The notes: generated from the sequence alone by a model not told the origin. 64,000 bases of DNA from Paraburkholderia flagellata (GCF_021390645.1 NZ_JAJEJT010000002.1:1736001-1800000); one strand, 5' to 3'; numbered from the stretch's first letter, positions 49,098 through 58,981 are shown. Program-made: numbers and translations.

Positions 49098-50047
49098 GCA
49101 CACCTGATCAATCCGCCGGTGACTACGCCATCGACGTACGCAATCTCAACAAGCATTTCGGCAGCAAGCATGTCGTGAACGACGTGTCGCTGCGTGTGGG
49201 GCGCGGCGAGATCTTCGGCTTTCTCGGCCCCAATGGCAGCGGCAAGACCACGTCGATTCGACTCATGTGCGGGCTGCTCACCCCCGACTCCGGTTCAGGC
49301 ACGTGCCTGGGCTACGACATCCTGCGCGAGAGCGCGCAGATCAAGCGTCACGTGGGCTACATGACGCAGCGCTTTTCGTACTGGGAAGACCTGACGATCC
49401 GCGAGAACCTCGACTTCGTCGCACGCATCTACCAGATGCCGAACCGCCGCGAAGCCGTCGACCGCGCGCTCGAATCGCTCGGGCTCGCGAGCCGCGCGAG
49501 CCAGCTCACGGGCGCGCTTTCGGGCGGCTGGAAGCAGCGGCTCGCACTCGCGGCCTGCATGCTGCACGAGCCCGAACTGCTGCTGCTCGACGAACCGACT
49601 GCGGGCGTTGATCCTACCGCGCGCCGCGATTTTTGGGAGGAGTTGCACCGGCTCGCCGCGCGGGGCATTTCGGTGCTCGTGAGCACGCATTACATGGACG
49701 AAGCCGAGCGCTGCCACAAGCTCGCCTATATTGCCTACGGCAAGCTGCTCACGCAGGGCACCGCTGCTGAAGTGATCGCAGAACAGAACCTCGAAACATG
49801 GGCAATTCACGGCGAGCGGCTCAGCACGCTGGCCGCGCAGTTGCGCAACGCGCCGGGCATCGAGCAAACCGTGGTGTTCGGCTCCGCGCTGCATGCCAGC
49901 GGACGCGATCATGCGGCGCTCGCCACCGCGGTCGCGCGCGCCGTGGAAGGCCAGCCGTTGCGCGCGGAACGCATCGACACCGGCCTCGAAGATGTCTTCA
50001 TCTACCTGATGAGCCATGCTCAGGATAACTACGGAGTGACGTCGTGA
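49094..50047 (+). CDS. ABC exporter ATP-binding protein (YbhF-like)
   Basis: 317 residues with one nucleotide-binding domain: Walker A FLGPNGSGKTTSIRLM, signature GALSGGWKQRLALAACML, Walker B LLLLDEPTAGVDPTARRDFW and the switch His in VSTHYMDEAERC. YbhF of E. coli has two such domains in one chain; here there is a single one, so the ATPase should work as a dimer. It overlaps its neighbours by 4 nt at each end. Confidence 0.95.
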   Translation: MSTPDQSAGDYAIDVRNLNKHFGSKHVVNDVSLRVGRGEIFGFLGPNGSGKTTSIRLMCGLLTPDSGSGTCLGYDILRESAQIKRHVGYMTQRFSYWEDLTIRENLDFVARIYQMPNRREAVDRALESLGLASRASQLTGALSGGWKQRLALAACMLHEPELLLLDEPTAGVDPTARRDFWEELHRLAARGISVLVSTHYMDEAERCHKLAYIAYGKLLTQGTAAEVIAEQNLETWAIHGERLSTLAAQLRNAPGIEQTVVFGSALHASGRDHAALATAVARAVEGQPLRAERIDTGLEDVFIYLMSHAQDNYGVTS

Positions 50048-51186
50048 GCGCGTCGTTCTCGTTTTCCGTGGCGCGCTGGTGGAGCATCGTGCTCAAGGAG
50101 TTCTTGCAGCTCAAGCGCGACCGCATCACGTTCGCGATGATCGTTGGCCTGCCGATCATCCAGCTCACGCTGTTTGGCTACGCGATCAACACCGACCCCA
50201 AGCATCTGCCCACGGCCATTGTCGTGGGCGAGGACAGCGTGTTCGCACGCAGCTTCGTCGCGGGTATGCGAAATTCCGCCTATTTCGACGTAATCGAAAC
50301 GCTGCCCGACGAAGCCTCGGCGCGCCAAGCGCTCGCGCGCGGCACGATTCAGTTCGTGCTTAGCATTCCTGTTGATTTCTCGCGACGCCTGCTACGCGGC
50401 GAAAGACCCTCGCTGCTCGTCGAAGCCGATGCGAGTGACCCCACCGCCATCACCACCGCGCTCGCCGCGCTGCCGGGGCTCGTCGCGCCCGTCGTCGCGA
50501 AGGACCTCACCGGCCCGCTCGCACACCTGAACGGCACGCCGGCCGCGTTCGACGTGCAGGTGCACCGGCTCTATAACCCCGAGGGCATTACGCAATACAA
50601 CGTGGTACCGGGCCTCATGGGCGTGATCCTCACGATGACGATGGTGATGATGACGGGCCTTGCCATCACGCGCGAGCGCGAGCGCGGCACGATGGAGAAT
50701 CTGCTCGCTACGCCCGTGCTGCCCATCGAGGTGATGACGGGCAAGATCATTCCGTACGTGGCGATTGGGCTGATCCAGGCGACCATCATCGTGCTCGCCG
50801 CGCGCTACGTGTTTCATGTGCCGTTCGCGGGCGGTCTCGTCACGCTCTATCTTTCAGCGCTGCTCTTCATCGCCGCGAATCTCACGGTGGGCATCACGCT
50901 CTCGTCGCTCGCGCAAAACCAGTTGCAGGCCATGCAGCTGACGATGTTCTATTTCCTGCCAAGCCTGCTGCTCTCCGGTTTCATGTTCCCGTTCGGCGGC
51001 ATGCCGCGCTGGGCGCAGTGGCTCGGCAATCTGCTGCCGCTCACGTATTTCAACCGGCTCGTGCGCGGCATCCTGCTCAAGGGCAACGGCTGGACCGACT
51101 TGTGGCCTGCGGTCTGGCCGCTCGCCGTCTTCACAGTCGCGGTCATGGCGATCGCCGTACGCTTTTACCGGCGCACGCTCGATTAG
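50044..51186 (+). CDS. ABC-2 type permease (YbhS/YbhR-like)
   Basis: 380 residues. One N-terminal helix (RITFAMIVGLPIIQLTLFGYA) is followed by a ~150-residue periplasmic domain and five C-terminal helices with VPGLMGVILTMTMVMMTGLAITRERERGTMENLLATPV, the ABC-2 coupling region. It starts with GTG overlapping the ATPase stop (GTGA). Only one permease gene is present, so it presumably forms a homodimer, unlike E. coli YbhS/YbhR. Confidence 0.93.
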   Translation: MSASFSFSVARWWSIVLKEFLQLKRDRITFAMIVGLPIIQLTLFGYAINTDPKHLPTAIVVGEDSVFARSFVAGMRNSAYFDVIETLPDEASARQALARGTIQFVLSIPVDFSRRLLRGERPSLLVEADASDPTAITTALAALPGLVAPVVAKDLTGPLAHLNGTPAAFDVQVHRLYNPEGITQYNVVPGLMGVILTMTMVMMTGLAITRERERGTMENLLATPVLPIEVMTGKIIPYVAIGLIQATIIVLAARYVFHVPFAGGLVTLYLSALLFIAANLTVGITLSSLAQNQLQAMQLTMFYFLPSLLLSGFMFPFGGMPRWAQWLGNLLPLTYFNRLVRGILLKGNGWTDLWPAVWPLAVFTVAVMAIAVRFYRRTLD

Positions 51187-51202
51187 CGCGAGGCACATCA
51201 CC

Positions 51203-52714
51203 ATGACGCGCGACGCCGCCTTTGCCCTCCTGTTTGTGCTCACGCTCTCGGGCTGCACCGTGGGCCCCGATTTCCACACGCCCGCCGCGCCCGATGCCAC
51301 AGGATGGACGCGCGAGCCCGTGCCCGCGACGACCGCCAGTGCAACAGGCCCCGGCGGCGGGGCGCAGACCTTCGCCACAGCGGAACACGCGCCGAACGCG
51401 TGGTGGACACAATTCGGCAGTGCGCCGTTGAACGCACTCGTCGATCAGGCCTTGCGCGCGAGCCCTACGCTCGACTCGGCACGCGCCAAGCTCGTGCAAG
51501 CGCGCGAAAACTACAACGCGCAGGCGGGCGCGACGAACTTTCCGTCCGTCGATCTGAAACTGTCTGGCACGCGGCAGAAGGTCGATCTCGCTGCATTCGG
51601 CATTACGCAAGTGCCAAATCCGCCGCCATTTACGCTTTACAACGCTTCGGTCAGCGTCTCGTACGTATTCGACGTGTTCGGCGCCAACCGTCGCGCGCTT
51701 GAAGCCATGCTCGCCCAGGTCGATTATCAGGCATACGAAATGGAGGCTGCGCGACTTTCGGTGGCCGGCAACGTGGTCGCTGCCGCCATACGTCGCGCGT
51801 CGCTGCAACGCCAGATCGACCTCACGACGGAACTTGCGCAAACGCAGGCACGCCAGCTCGCGATCATGCAAGCGCGCTATGTTGCCGGCGGCGTAGCGGA
51901 AATCGACGTGCGAAGCCAGCGCACCCTGCTCGCCCAAACACGCGCCTCGCTGCCGCCGCTCGAAACGCAGCGCGATGCGGCGGAGCATCAGCTCGCAACG
52001 CTGCTGGGCGTAGCGCCTTCGCAATTCGCCGCGCCGCTCGACGCACTTTCTCTCGATACACTGAATCTGCCCGATACCGTCTCGCTCACTGTGCCTTCCA
52101 CGCTGGCCCGCGAGCGTCCCGACATACGCGCCGTCGAGGCACTGCTGCACCAGGCCAGCGCGAACGTCGGCGTGGCAACCGCCAATCTCTTTCCACAGAT
52201 CTCGCTCTCTGCGGGAATTGGATCGGAGCGCACGCACATCGAGGACGTCGTCAACGGACTCAATATCTGGAACGTGGGTCTCGGCCTCACACAACCGCTG
52301 TTCCATGGCGGCGAATTGCGCGCGAAGAAGCGTGCATCAGAAGCCGCCTATGAAGCCGCCTTCGCCGACTATCGTCAGACTGTCCTGCAAGCGTTGCAGC
52401 AGGTCGCCGACTCACTGCAGGCGCTCCAGAACGATGCGATCGAACTGCAAGCGCGCGACGACGCCGCCCGCGAGGCACAGGCCAACGCGGCGATCACACA
52501 AACACGCTACAGCGCAGGCGGCGTGAGCGAGTTTTCGCTGATCGATGCGCAACGCCAGGCACTCCAGACGATGCTCGACCGCACGCGCGTTCATGCGGAT
52601 CGGCTAACTGACACCGCAGCGCTCTATCAAGCCTTGGGTGGCGCCACGCTCCCAGCCACAGAGGTCCCTGCGGCGGTCAACGATACATCGGCGCCCGCCG
52701 CGCCCGTTCGCTAA
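51203..52714 (+). CDS. NodT-family outer membrane efflux lipoprotein
   Basis: 503 residues. It has a lipoprotein signal (AFALLFVLTLSGCTVGPDF, Cys18) and the TolC/NodT repeat architecture (NAWWTQFGSAPLNALVDQAL, RYVAGGVAEIDVRSQRTLLAQ and, in the second half, TRYSAGGVSEFSLIDAQRQAL). It forms the outer-membrane duct of the pump. It begins 16 nt after the permease and closes the operon. Confidence 0.95.
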   Translation: MTRDAAFALLFVLTLSGCTVGPDFHTPAAPDATGWTREPVPATTASATGPGGGAQTFATAEHAPNAWWTQFGSAPLNALVDQALRASPTLDSARAKLVQARENYNAQAGATNFPSVDLKLSGTRQKVDLAAFGITQVPNPPPFTLYNASVSVSYVFDVFGANRRALEAMLAQVDYQAYEMEAARLSVAGNVVAAAIRRASLQRQIDLTTELAQTQARQLAIMQARYVAGGVAEIDVRSQRTLLAQTRASLPPLETQRDAAEHQLATLLGVAPSQFAAPLDALSLDTLNLPDTVSLTVPSTLARERPDIRAVEALLHQASANVGVATANLFPQISLSAGIGSERTHIEDVVNGLNIWNVGLGLTQPLFHGGELRAKKRASEAAYEAAFADYRQTVLQALQQVADSLQALQNDAIELQARDDAAREAQANAAITQTRYSAGGVSEFSLIDAQRQALQTMLDRTRVHADRLTDTAALYQALGGATLPATEVPAAVNDTSAPAAPVR

Positions 52715-52834
52715 TCCAGCGGCCGCACGCGGCAACCATCCAGCCATAACGGCAACCATTCGTTTCCTTCCGCTTGCGCAGCGGCTGCGCGACAATGATC
52801 CTCCCCCTGCTCCATCCGCAAACGAGAGACACGT

Positions 52835-54310
52835 ATGAACCAGGCACAGCCGTCCCCCGCAAAACTGTCCCCCAACGATCTCGTCGCAGCCGACGCGCTC
52901 CAGCTTTCGGAATGGATACGCCTGCGCAAGGTGTCCTGCCGCGAAGTGATGACGGCGTTTCTCGACCATATCGAGCGTGTGAATACGCCGGCCAACGCCA
53001 TCGTTTCACTGCGCGAGCGCGCCACGCTGCTCGCCGAGGCCGGCGAACGCGACGCCCAGCTCGCGCGAGGCGAGTACCTTGGCTGGATGCACGGTATGCC
53101 GCAAGCGCCGAAGGACCTCACGCCTACGGCCGGCATTCCGTACACGCAAGGCTCGCCGCTGTTCCGCAACGAAGTGCCCGCAACCGACTCCCTGATGGCC
53201 GCGCGTATGCGCGCACAGGGTGCGATTTTCATCGGCAAGACGAACACGCCGGAATTCGGCCTTGGCTCGAACACCTACAACACGGTCTTCGGCACCACGC
53301 TCAACGCTTACGACCCCACGCGCAGCGCGGGCGGCAGCAGCGGTGGCACGGCCGTGGCGCTCGCGCTGCGCATGCTGCCGGTAGCCGACGGCAGCGACAT
53401 GATGGGCTCGCTGCGCAATCCTGCCGGCTGGAACAACGTGTTCGGGTTCCGTCCGTCGCAAGGGCGCGTGCCCTCCGTGCCTGCGCACGACCTGTTCTTC
53501 CACCAGCTCGGTTACGCGGGACCGATGGCCCGCAACGTGCCCGACCTCGCGATGCTGCTCTCCACCCAGGCGGGCTACGACGCGCGCGCACCGCTTTCCA
53601 TCGCGGAAGATTCCGCACAGTTCGCGGGCCCGCTCGAACGTGATTTTGGTTGCGCGCGCATCGGTTGGCTGGGCGATTACGAGGGCTATCTGCCGATGGA
53701 AGACGGCGTGCTCGCACTGTGCGAAACGGCGCTCAAGGACTTCGAATCGATCGGCTGCAAGGTCGAGGCCGCGCGCCCCGACTTCGCCATGGAGCGCCTG
53801 TGGCAAACCTGGATCACGCTGCGCCACTTCTCGTGCGCGGGCACGCTGGGCGCGCTCTATCGCGACCCGGAAAAGCGCGCGCTGCTCAAGCCTGAAGCGC
53901 AATGGGAAGTGGAAGGCGGCTTGAGGCTCTCGGGCCAAGACGTGTGGAACGCCTCGGTCACGCGCAGCCAGTGGTACAACGCCCTGCTCGCCCTCTTCGA
54001 TCGTTACGACTACCTCGTGCTGCCAAGCGCTCAACTCTTCCCGTTCGACGCGAGCGAGCATTGGCCGAAGTCGATCGCGGGCCGCGCGATGGACACCTAT
54101 CACCGCTGGATGGAAGTGGTGATTGGCGGCAGTCTCGCCGGGCTGCCCGTAATCAGCGTACCTGCGGGCTTCAATGCGCAAGGCCTGCCGATGGGGTTGC
54201 AGGTGCTTGGCAAGCCGCAGGCGGATCTTTCGGTGCTGCAACTCGCTCACGCGTACGATCGAGCCACGCAGTGGATCAAGCGGCGCGTTCCAGCGCTGCT
54301 TCAGGCGTAA
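52835..54310 (+). CDS. Amidase (amidase-signature family)
   Basis: 491 residues. The amidase signature is present: a Lys in MPQAPKDLTPTAGIPYTQGS, the Gly/Ser-rich stretch RSAGGSSGGTAVALAL, and the cis-Ser/Ser region GSDMMGSLRNPAGWNNVFGFRPS. The usual GSDTGGS is GSDMMGS here, a mild departure. There is no signal peptide. The substrate is unknown; the convergent polyamine-type importer hints at amide or amine catabolism. It ends at a two-way terminator. Confidence 0.9.
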   Translation: MNQAQPSPAKLSPNDLVAADALQLSEWIRLRKVSCREVMTAFLDHIERVNTPANAIVSLRERATLLAEAGERDAQLARGEYLGWMHGMPQAPKDLTPTAGIPYTQGSPLFRNEVPATDSLMAARMRAQGAIFIGKTNTPEFGLGSNTYNTVFGTTLNAYDPTRSAGGSSGGTAVALALRMLPVADGSDMMGSLRNPAGWNNVFGFRPSQGRVPSVPAHDLFFHQLGYAGPMARNVPDLAMLLSTQAGYDARAPLSIAEDSAQFAGPLERDFGCARIGWLGDYEGYLPMEDGVLALCETALKDFESIGCKVEAARPDFAMERLWQTWITLRHFSCAGTLGALYRDPEKRALLKPEAQWEVEGGLRLSGQDVWNASVTRSQWYNALLALFDRYDYLVLPSAQLFPFDASEHWPKSIAGRAMDTYHRWMEVVIGGSLAGLPVISVPAGFNAQGLPMGLQVLGKPQADLSVLQLAHAYDRATQWIKRRVPALLQA

Positions 54311-54318
54311 CGCGCAGA

Positions 54319-54354
54319 AGCAAAAAGGCAGCGCCGCGGCGCTGCCTTTTTGCT
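54319..54354. terminator. Bidirectional terminator, perfect 36-bp palindrome
   Basis: AGCAAAAAGGCAGCGCCG and its exact reverse complement meet at 54336/54337, with A and T runs on each side, between the convergent amidase and permease genes. Confidence 0.93.
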
Positions 54355-54373
54355 CCATCGACATCTCACACCA

Positions 54374-55213
54374 TTACGCCTTCACCGCGCGCGCTGCATT
54401 CCTGCCGCGCAACCATTCGAGCGCGAGCAGCAAACACGTGGAAAACACGATCAGGATCGTTGCGAGCGCAGCGATCGTCGGGCTGATGTTTTCGCGGATG
54501 CCCGTGAACATCTGGCGCGGCAACGTGGTCTGGTCGGCGCCCGCGAGGAAGAGCGTCACGACCACCTCATCGAACGAAGTCGCGAACGCAAAGAGCGCGC
54601 CCGAAATGACACCCGGCGCGATAACGGGCAGTGTGATGCGGAAGAACGTCGTGACCGGATTCGCCCCGAGCGAAAGGCTCGCACGCACGAGATTGTGATT
54701 GAAGCCCTGCAGCGTGGCCGCGACTGTCGTCACGACGAACGGCACGCCGAGCGACGCGTGCGCGAGGATCAGCCCGAGATACGTATTGGCGAGACCGAGC
54801 GGCGCGAAGAACAGATACATGCCTACGCCCACCACGACCACCGGCACGATCATCGGCGAGATCAGCACGGCCATGAGCACCGACTTGCCGCGGAAATCGG
54901 CCTTGGTGATACCGATGGCCGCGAGCGTGCCGAGCACGGTCGCCACGAGCGTTGCCGCCGGGCCCACGATGAAGCTGTTCTTCGCGGCCATACGCCATTC
55001 GTCCGACATCACGAGGTTCTCATACCAGCGCAGCGACCAGCCCGGAATCGGATAAACGAGGAACGTGCTCGACGAAAACGACAGCGGCACGATCGCGAGC
55101 ACGGGAAGGATCAGATACAGCAGCGTGAGCACGACGAGCGCGCGCAGCGCGAAGTACCACACGCGTTCGACAGCCGACATATGCGGCGCAAAAAGCGGTT
55201 TGGCGAATTTCAT
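54374..55213 (-). CDS. ABC importer permease (PotC-like)
   Basis: 279 residues with six predicted transmembrane helices. The coupling motif region (ASLSLGANPVTTFFRITLPVIAPG, EAA-like loop) contacts the ATPase. It resembles spermidine/putrescine PotC. It starts 13 nt after the partner permease gene. Confidence 0.92.
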   Translation of the reverse strand: MKFAKPLFAPHMSAVERVWYFALRALVVLTLLYLILPVLAIVPLSFSSSTFLVYPIPGWSLRWYENLVMSDEWRMAAKNSFIVGPAATLVATVLGTLAAIGITKADFRGKSVLMAVLISPMIVPVVVVGVGMYLFFAPLGLANTYLGLILAHASLGVPFVVTTVAATLQGFNHNLVRASLSLGANPVTTFFRITLPVIAPGVISGALFAFATSFDEVVVTLFLAGADQTTLPRQMFTGIRENISPTIAALATILIVFSTCLLLALEWLRGRNAARAVKA

Positions 55214-55226
55214 GATTGCGCCTTCC

Positions 55227-56513
55227 TCAGCCGAGGCTCAGTTGCGTGCGCGTGAAGCGCCCGTAGACGAAATAGAGCACCGTGGTCGCCGCGAGCAGCA
55301 GCGCGCCGAGCGCGCAGGCCATCCCCCAGTTGATCGACACGTTGGTGAAGTACGCCACGTAGTAGCTGACCATCTGGTCGCCGGGGCCGCCGAGCAGCGC
55401 CGGCGTGATGTAGTAGCCAATCGAGAGAATGAACACGAGCAGCACGCCCGCACCCACGCCAGGATAGGTCTGCGGCACGTACACGCGCCAGAAGGCCGCG
55501 AACGGATGGCTGCCGAGCGACACGGCAGCGCGTTGGTACGTGGGCGGAATCGACTTCATCACGCTGTAGAGCGGCAGCACCATGAACGGCAGCAGGATGT
55601 GCGTCATCGAAATATAGACGCCCGTGCGATTGAATAGCAGCGTCAATGGATGCGAGATGAGGCCCGTGCCCAGCAGCGCCTTGTTGACGAGGCCCTCGCC
55701 CTGAAGAATCACGATCCACGCGGCCACGCGCACGAGAATCGACGTCCAGAACGGAATCAGCACGAGGATCATCACGAGATTCGCGCGGCGCTCGGAGAGC
55801 GTCGAGATCCAGTAGGCGAGCGGGTAGCCGAGCAGCAGCGCGAACACGGTCACGAACACGCTGATGACGAAGGTGCGGCCGAACACGTCGAGATAGATCT
55901 GCTGCTCAGGGTCGGCGGCCACGATACGGCCGAACGCGTCCTGCCGGTGATCGAGCGAGGCGAGCAGATAGAACGGTGAATAGCGCGAACTGTTCTTGGC
56001 GATGGCCTGCCAGTAAGCGACGTCGCTCCAGCGGTCGTCGAGTTCGACGATTTTGGCGCGCGTTTGCGCGGGGGTGAGCGTGAGCGGTTTGCCGTTGTCG
56101 TCTGCGAGCGGCATGGCGCGCGCCGTCTTCGCGACCAGCGAGCGAAAGCCCGCGATTTCCACGTTCAGGCGGCGCGCCAGTGCGCCCATCGCGTCGCCTT
56201 CCCGCACAACGGTCAGGTCTTGCGCTAGCGCCGCGTAGGCCGTGTCGGGCGGCGCGCTCTTGCGGTCCCAGTCGCGCAGCGCCGTAATGGTATGCGGCAG
56301 CGCCGCCGCCACTTCGGGATTCTGCACCGCGCGTGTGAGCAGCGCGGCGATCGGCACCACGAAAATCAGCAGCAAAAAGATCGCGAGCGGCGCGATCAGC
56401 ATGAGCGCCATCGTGCGCTTCTTCGCTTGCGCCACGCGCAGTTCGCGCTTCAGGCGCGCGGTCTCTTCGCGTGCCGTGCCGGCACCGTTGGTCACGGTCG
56501 TCATTGTGGTCAC
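55227..56513 (-). CDS. ABC importer permease (PotB-like) with long periplasmic insert
   Basis: 428 residues, longer than the ~290 of PotB. TM1 is about residues 34-61 (TMALMLIAPLAIFLLLIFV...). A soluble insert of about 130 residues (~65-195, e.g. NVEIAGFRSLVAKTARAMPL, DDRWSDVAYWQAIAKNSSRY) precedes the remaining helices. The EAA-type loop (AAVSLGSHPFAAFWRVYVPQT) is near the C-terminus. The insert could contact the binding protein. Confidence 0.9.
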   Translation of the reverse strand: MTTMTTVTNGAGTAREETARLKRELRVAQAKKRTMALMLIAPLAIFLLLIFVVPIAALLTRAVQNPEVAAALPHTITALRDWDRKSAPPDTAYAALAQDLTVVREGDAMGALARRLNVEIAGFRSLVAKTARAMPLADDNGKPLTLTPAQTRAKIVELDDRWSDVAYWQAIAKNSSRYSPFYLLASLDHRQDAFGRIVAADPEQQIYLDVFGRTFVISVFVTVFALLLGYPLAYWISTLSERRANLVMILVLIPFWTSILVRVAAWIVILQGEGLVNKALLGTGLISHPLTLLFNRTGVYISMTHILLPFMVLPLYSVMKSIPPTYQRAAVSLGSHPFAAFWRVYVPQTYPGVGAGVLLVFILSIGYYITPALLGGPGDQMVSYYVAYFTNVSINWGMACALGALLLAATTVLYFVYGRFTRTQLSLG

Positions 56514-56551
56514 TTACTGTCTCCAGCCTCTGGGCCGCACGAAGCAGCCAA

Positions 56552-56579
56552 ACGCTCCGGTGCTTACGCACCGGAGCGT
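56552..56579 (-). terminator. Hairpin between binding-protein gene and permease gene
   Basis: A perfect 12-bp stem ACGCTCCGGTGC / GCACCGGAGCGT with a 4-nt loop and only three T behind it. It lies 13 nt after the binding-protein stop. Such hairpins usually stabilise or partly terminate the upstream message so that more binding protein than permease is made. Confidence 0.75.
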
Positions 56580-56592
56580 CACTCCATCACAC

Positions 56593-57636
56593 TTACTTCG
56601 CGGCCCACGAGGCGAAGCGCTGCTCCAGCTCGTCGCCGTGATCGGTCCAGAACGTGAGGTTTTCCTGAATGGCGTTCTTGCCGTTGGCCGGCGAATTCGG
56701 CAGGTTGGCGAGCGTCTTCGCATCAAGCGCCTTGATCGCATTCGCGTTCACCGGGCCGTACGCGATGTGCTGCGCGTACGCCTGCTGCGGCTTCGTCGAA
56801 AGCGTGTAGGCGATGTACTGCTCGGCCAGCGCCTTGTTCGGCGCGCCCTTCGGGATCGCCCAGTAGTCGAGGTCGTAAATGCTGCCGGTCCACACCACCT
56901 TGAGGTTCTTGCCCTCACGCTGCGCGGCGTCGATACGGCCGTTGTACGCCGTGGACATCACCACGTCGCCCGCCACGAGGAACTGAGGCGGCTGCGCGCC
57001 GGCTTCCCACCACTGGATGTTCGGCTTCAGTTCATCGAGCTTCTTGAAAGCGCGGTCCTGACCGGCCTTCGTCGAGAGCACCTTGTAGACGTCCTGCGGC
57101 GCAACGCCGTCGGCCATCAGTGCGAATTCCATGTTGTAGCGGGCGCCCTTGCGCATGCCGCGCTTGCCCGGGAATTTCTTCACGTCCCAGAAGTCGGCCC
57201 AGTTCGCAGGTGCGGTCTTGAGCTTGTCGGCGTTGTAGGCGAGCGCCGTCGACCACACGAAAAAGCCTGCTCCGCAGGGCTGTTGCGCCTCTTTCATGAA
57301 GTCGCCCTTGTTGCCGAGCTTGGCCCAGTCGAGCTTCTCGTAGAGACCTTCGTCGCAGCCGCGCGCGATGTCGCCGGTTTCGACTTCCACCACGTCCCAG
57401 TCCACGTGCTTCGCGTCGACCATGGCCTTCACCTTGGCCTGCTCGCCGTTGTACTCGACAGCGGTGATCTTGTTGCCCGTCTGCGCCTGGAACGGCTCGT
57501 TGAACGCCGCCTTCTGCGCATTGCCATTGGCGCCGCCAAAGTTCACGACGGTCAGCTCCGCGGCATTCGCCACGCCGAACGAGAGTGCGAGCGCGGCCGC
57601 GACCGCTGCAACGCGCATGTTGCCGATCTGCTTCAT
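56593..57636 (-). CDS. ABC importer periplasmic binding protein (PotD-like)
   Basis: 347 residues with a signal peptide (RVAAVAAALALSFGVANAAE). Mature sequence TVVNFGGANGNAQKAAF, DWDVVEVETGDIARGCDEGLYE and VVMSTAYNGRIDAAQREGK follows the spermidine/putrescine-binding group of family 1 solute-binding proteins. It has two cysteines (ARGCDEG, QPCGAGF). The exact ligand (polyamine or a related amine) cannot be read off. It is flanked on both sides by hairpins. Start ATG 57636. Confidence 0.92.
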   Translation of the reverse strand: MKQIGNMRVAAVAAALALSFGVANAAELTVVNFGGANGNAQKAAFNEPFQAQTGNKITAVEYNGEQAKVKAMVDAKHVDWDVVEVETGDIARGCDEGLYEKLDWAKLGNKGDFMKEAQQPCGAGFFVWSTALAYNADKLKTAPANWADFWDVKKFPGKRGMRKGARYNMEFALMADGVAPQDVYKVLSTKAGQDRAFKKLDELKPNIQWWEAGAQPPQFLVAGDVVMSTAYNGRIDAAQREGKNLKVVWTGSIYDLDYWAIPKGAPNKALAEQYIAYTLSTKPQQAYAQHIAYGPVNANAIKALDAKTLANLPNSPANGKNAIQENLTFWTDHGDELEQRFASWAAK

Positions 57637-57670
57637 GGTTGAGTCCCTTCTCCTTGGTGGTTTGTCTTGC

Positions 57671-57751
57671 CGGGCCATTCGATGCGAGAAACGTGGCCCG
57701 ATCGTCGAGACGCTTGCTTTGCGAAGCGACGGCGCGCGAGATTGCGCGCCG
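57671..57751. other. Two hairpins between the ATPase and binding-protein genes
   Basis: CGGGCCA / TGGCCCG (57671-57677 with 57694-57700) and CGGCGCGC / GCGCGCCG (57730-57737 with 57744-57751). They lie in the leader of the binding-protein gene. Confidence 0.5.
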
Positions 57752-57763
57752 CGCCCGCACGCC

Positions 57764-58855
57764 TCACGCGAACACGCGCAGATGCTCAGGCGCGAATTCG
57801 AGTGCGACCGGCTGGCCGGGCGCGAAGCCGTGGAGCGCCTCGGTGCCGAGCGGCACCTTCACGAAGCACTCGTCCTGCTGGGGCAGGCCACAGCGCATGC
57901 GCACGTGGTCGCCGAAATAGATGAGGCCACGCGCTTCACCCGCCAGCGCGTTCGTGCCATTGCCCTTCGAACCATTCGCGAGCTTCATGCGCTCGGGGCG
58001 AATGCAGGCGACAGCCGCGGCACCGGCCTGCGCACCCGCCACGTTGCGGCCCTTGAGACGCGTACCGTCGGCGAGATGCATTTCGCAGTACTCGCCATCC
58101 ACGGCGGCGATGGTGCCGCGCAGCCGGTTGCTGTCGCCGATGAAGTTCGCCACGAATTCGTTGCACGGCGACTCGTAGAGCCGGTCCACGCTGTCGAGCT
58201 GCTGCACGATGCCCTTGTCGAACACGGCCACGCGGTCCGACATCGTGAGCGCTTCGCCCTGATCGTGCGTGACATATACGAAGGTGACGCCGAGCTTTTC
58301 GTGCAGCGATTTCAGTTCGTACTGCATATGTTCGCGCAATTGCTTGTCGAGCGCGCCGAGCGGCTCGTCCATCAGCACGAGCTTGGGCTGGAACACAAGC
58401 GCGCGGGCGAGCGCGATGCGCTGCTGCTGGCCGCCCGAGAGCTGCGCGGGATAGCGCTTCGCGAAGCCTTCCATGCGGACCATCTTGAGCGCGTCGTTCA
58501 CGCGCTGCGCGCGCTCGGCAGTGGGCACCTTGCGCACGCCCAGAGGGTAAGCGACGTTCTGCTCGACCGTGAGATGCGGAAAGAGCGCGTAGTTCTGAAA
58601 CACCATGCCGATGTCGCGCTTGTGCGGCGGCACATTGTTGAGCAGCTTGCCTTCGAGGCGGATCTCGCCGCCGGTGGGAAACTCGAAGCCGGCGAGCATC
58701 ATCAGGCAGGTGGTTTTGCCCGATCCGGAAGGCCCGAGCAGCGTCAGAAACTCTCCTTGGTAAATATCAAGGTCAAGTTGTTTGACGACCAGTGTCTCGC
58801 CGTCGTACGTCTTGCGTACGCCGCGAAAGCTGACGATCACATCCGAGGTCTTCAT
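57764..58855 (-). CDS. ABC importer ATP-binding protein (PotA-like)
   Basis: 363 residues. It has Walker A LLGPSGSGKTTCLMML, signature AQLSGGQQQRIALARAL, Walker B LVLMDEPLGALD, the switch His region VTHDQGEAL, and a C-terminal TOBE domain (RGTIAAVDGEYCEMHLADGT). First gene of the importer operon; ATG 58855 is preferred over 58870. Divergent from the MocR gene. Confidence 0.95.
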   Translation of the reverse strand: MKTSDVIVSFRGVRKTYDGETLVVKQLDLDIYQGEFLTLLGPSGSGKTTCLMMLAGFEFPTGGEIRLEGKLLNNVPPHKRDIGMVFQNYALFPHLTVEQNVAYPLGVRKVPTAERAQRVNDALKMVRMEGFAKRYPAQLSGGQQQRIALARALVFQPKLVLMDEPLGALDKQLREHMQYELKSLHEKLGVTFVYVTHDQGEALTMSDRVAVFDKGIVQQLDSVDRLYESPCNEFVANFIGDSNRLRGTIAAVDGEYCEMHLADGTRLKGRNVAGAQAGAAAVACIRPERMKLANGSKGNGTNALAGEARGLIYFGDHVRMRCGLPQQDECFVKVPLGTEALHGFAPGQPVALEFAPEHLRVFA

Positions 58856-58981
58856 TCGCCCTGTCTCCATTGCTTGCTCTTTCTCCCGGCCCGCCTATTC
58901 TGACGCGATTAAATAAATCCTGTCGCAGGCATTAACCGAAACTGACGTGCGAATTACTATAGATGCTCCCGGCTCTATACC

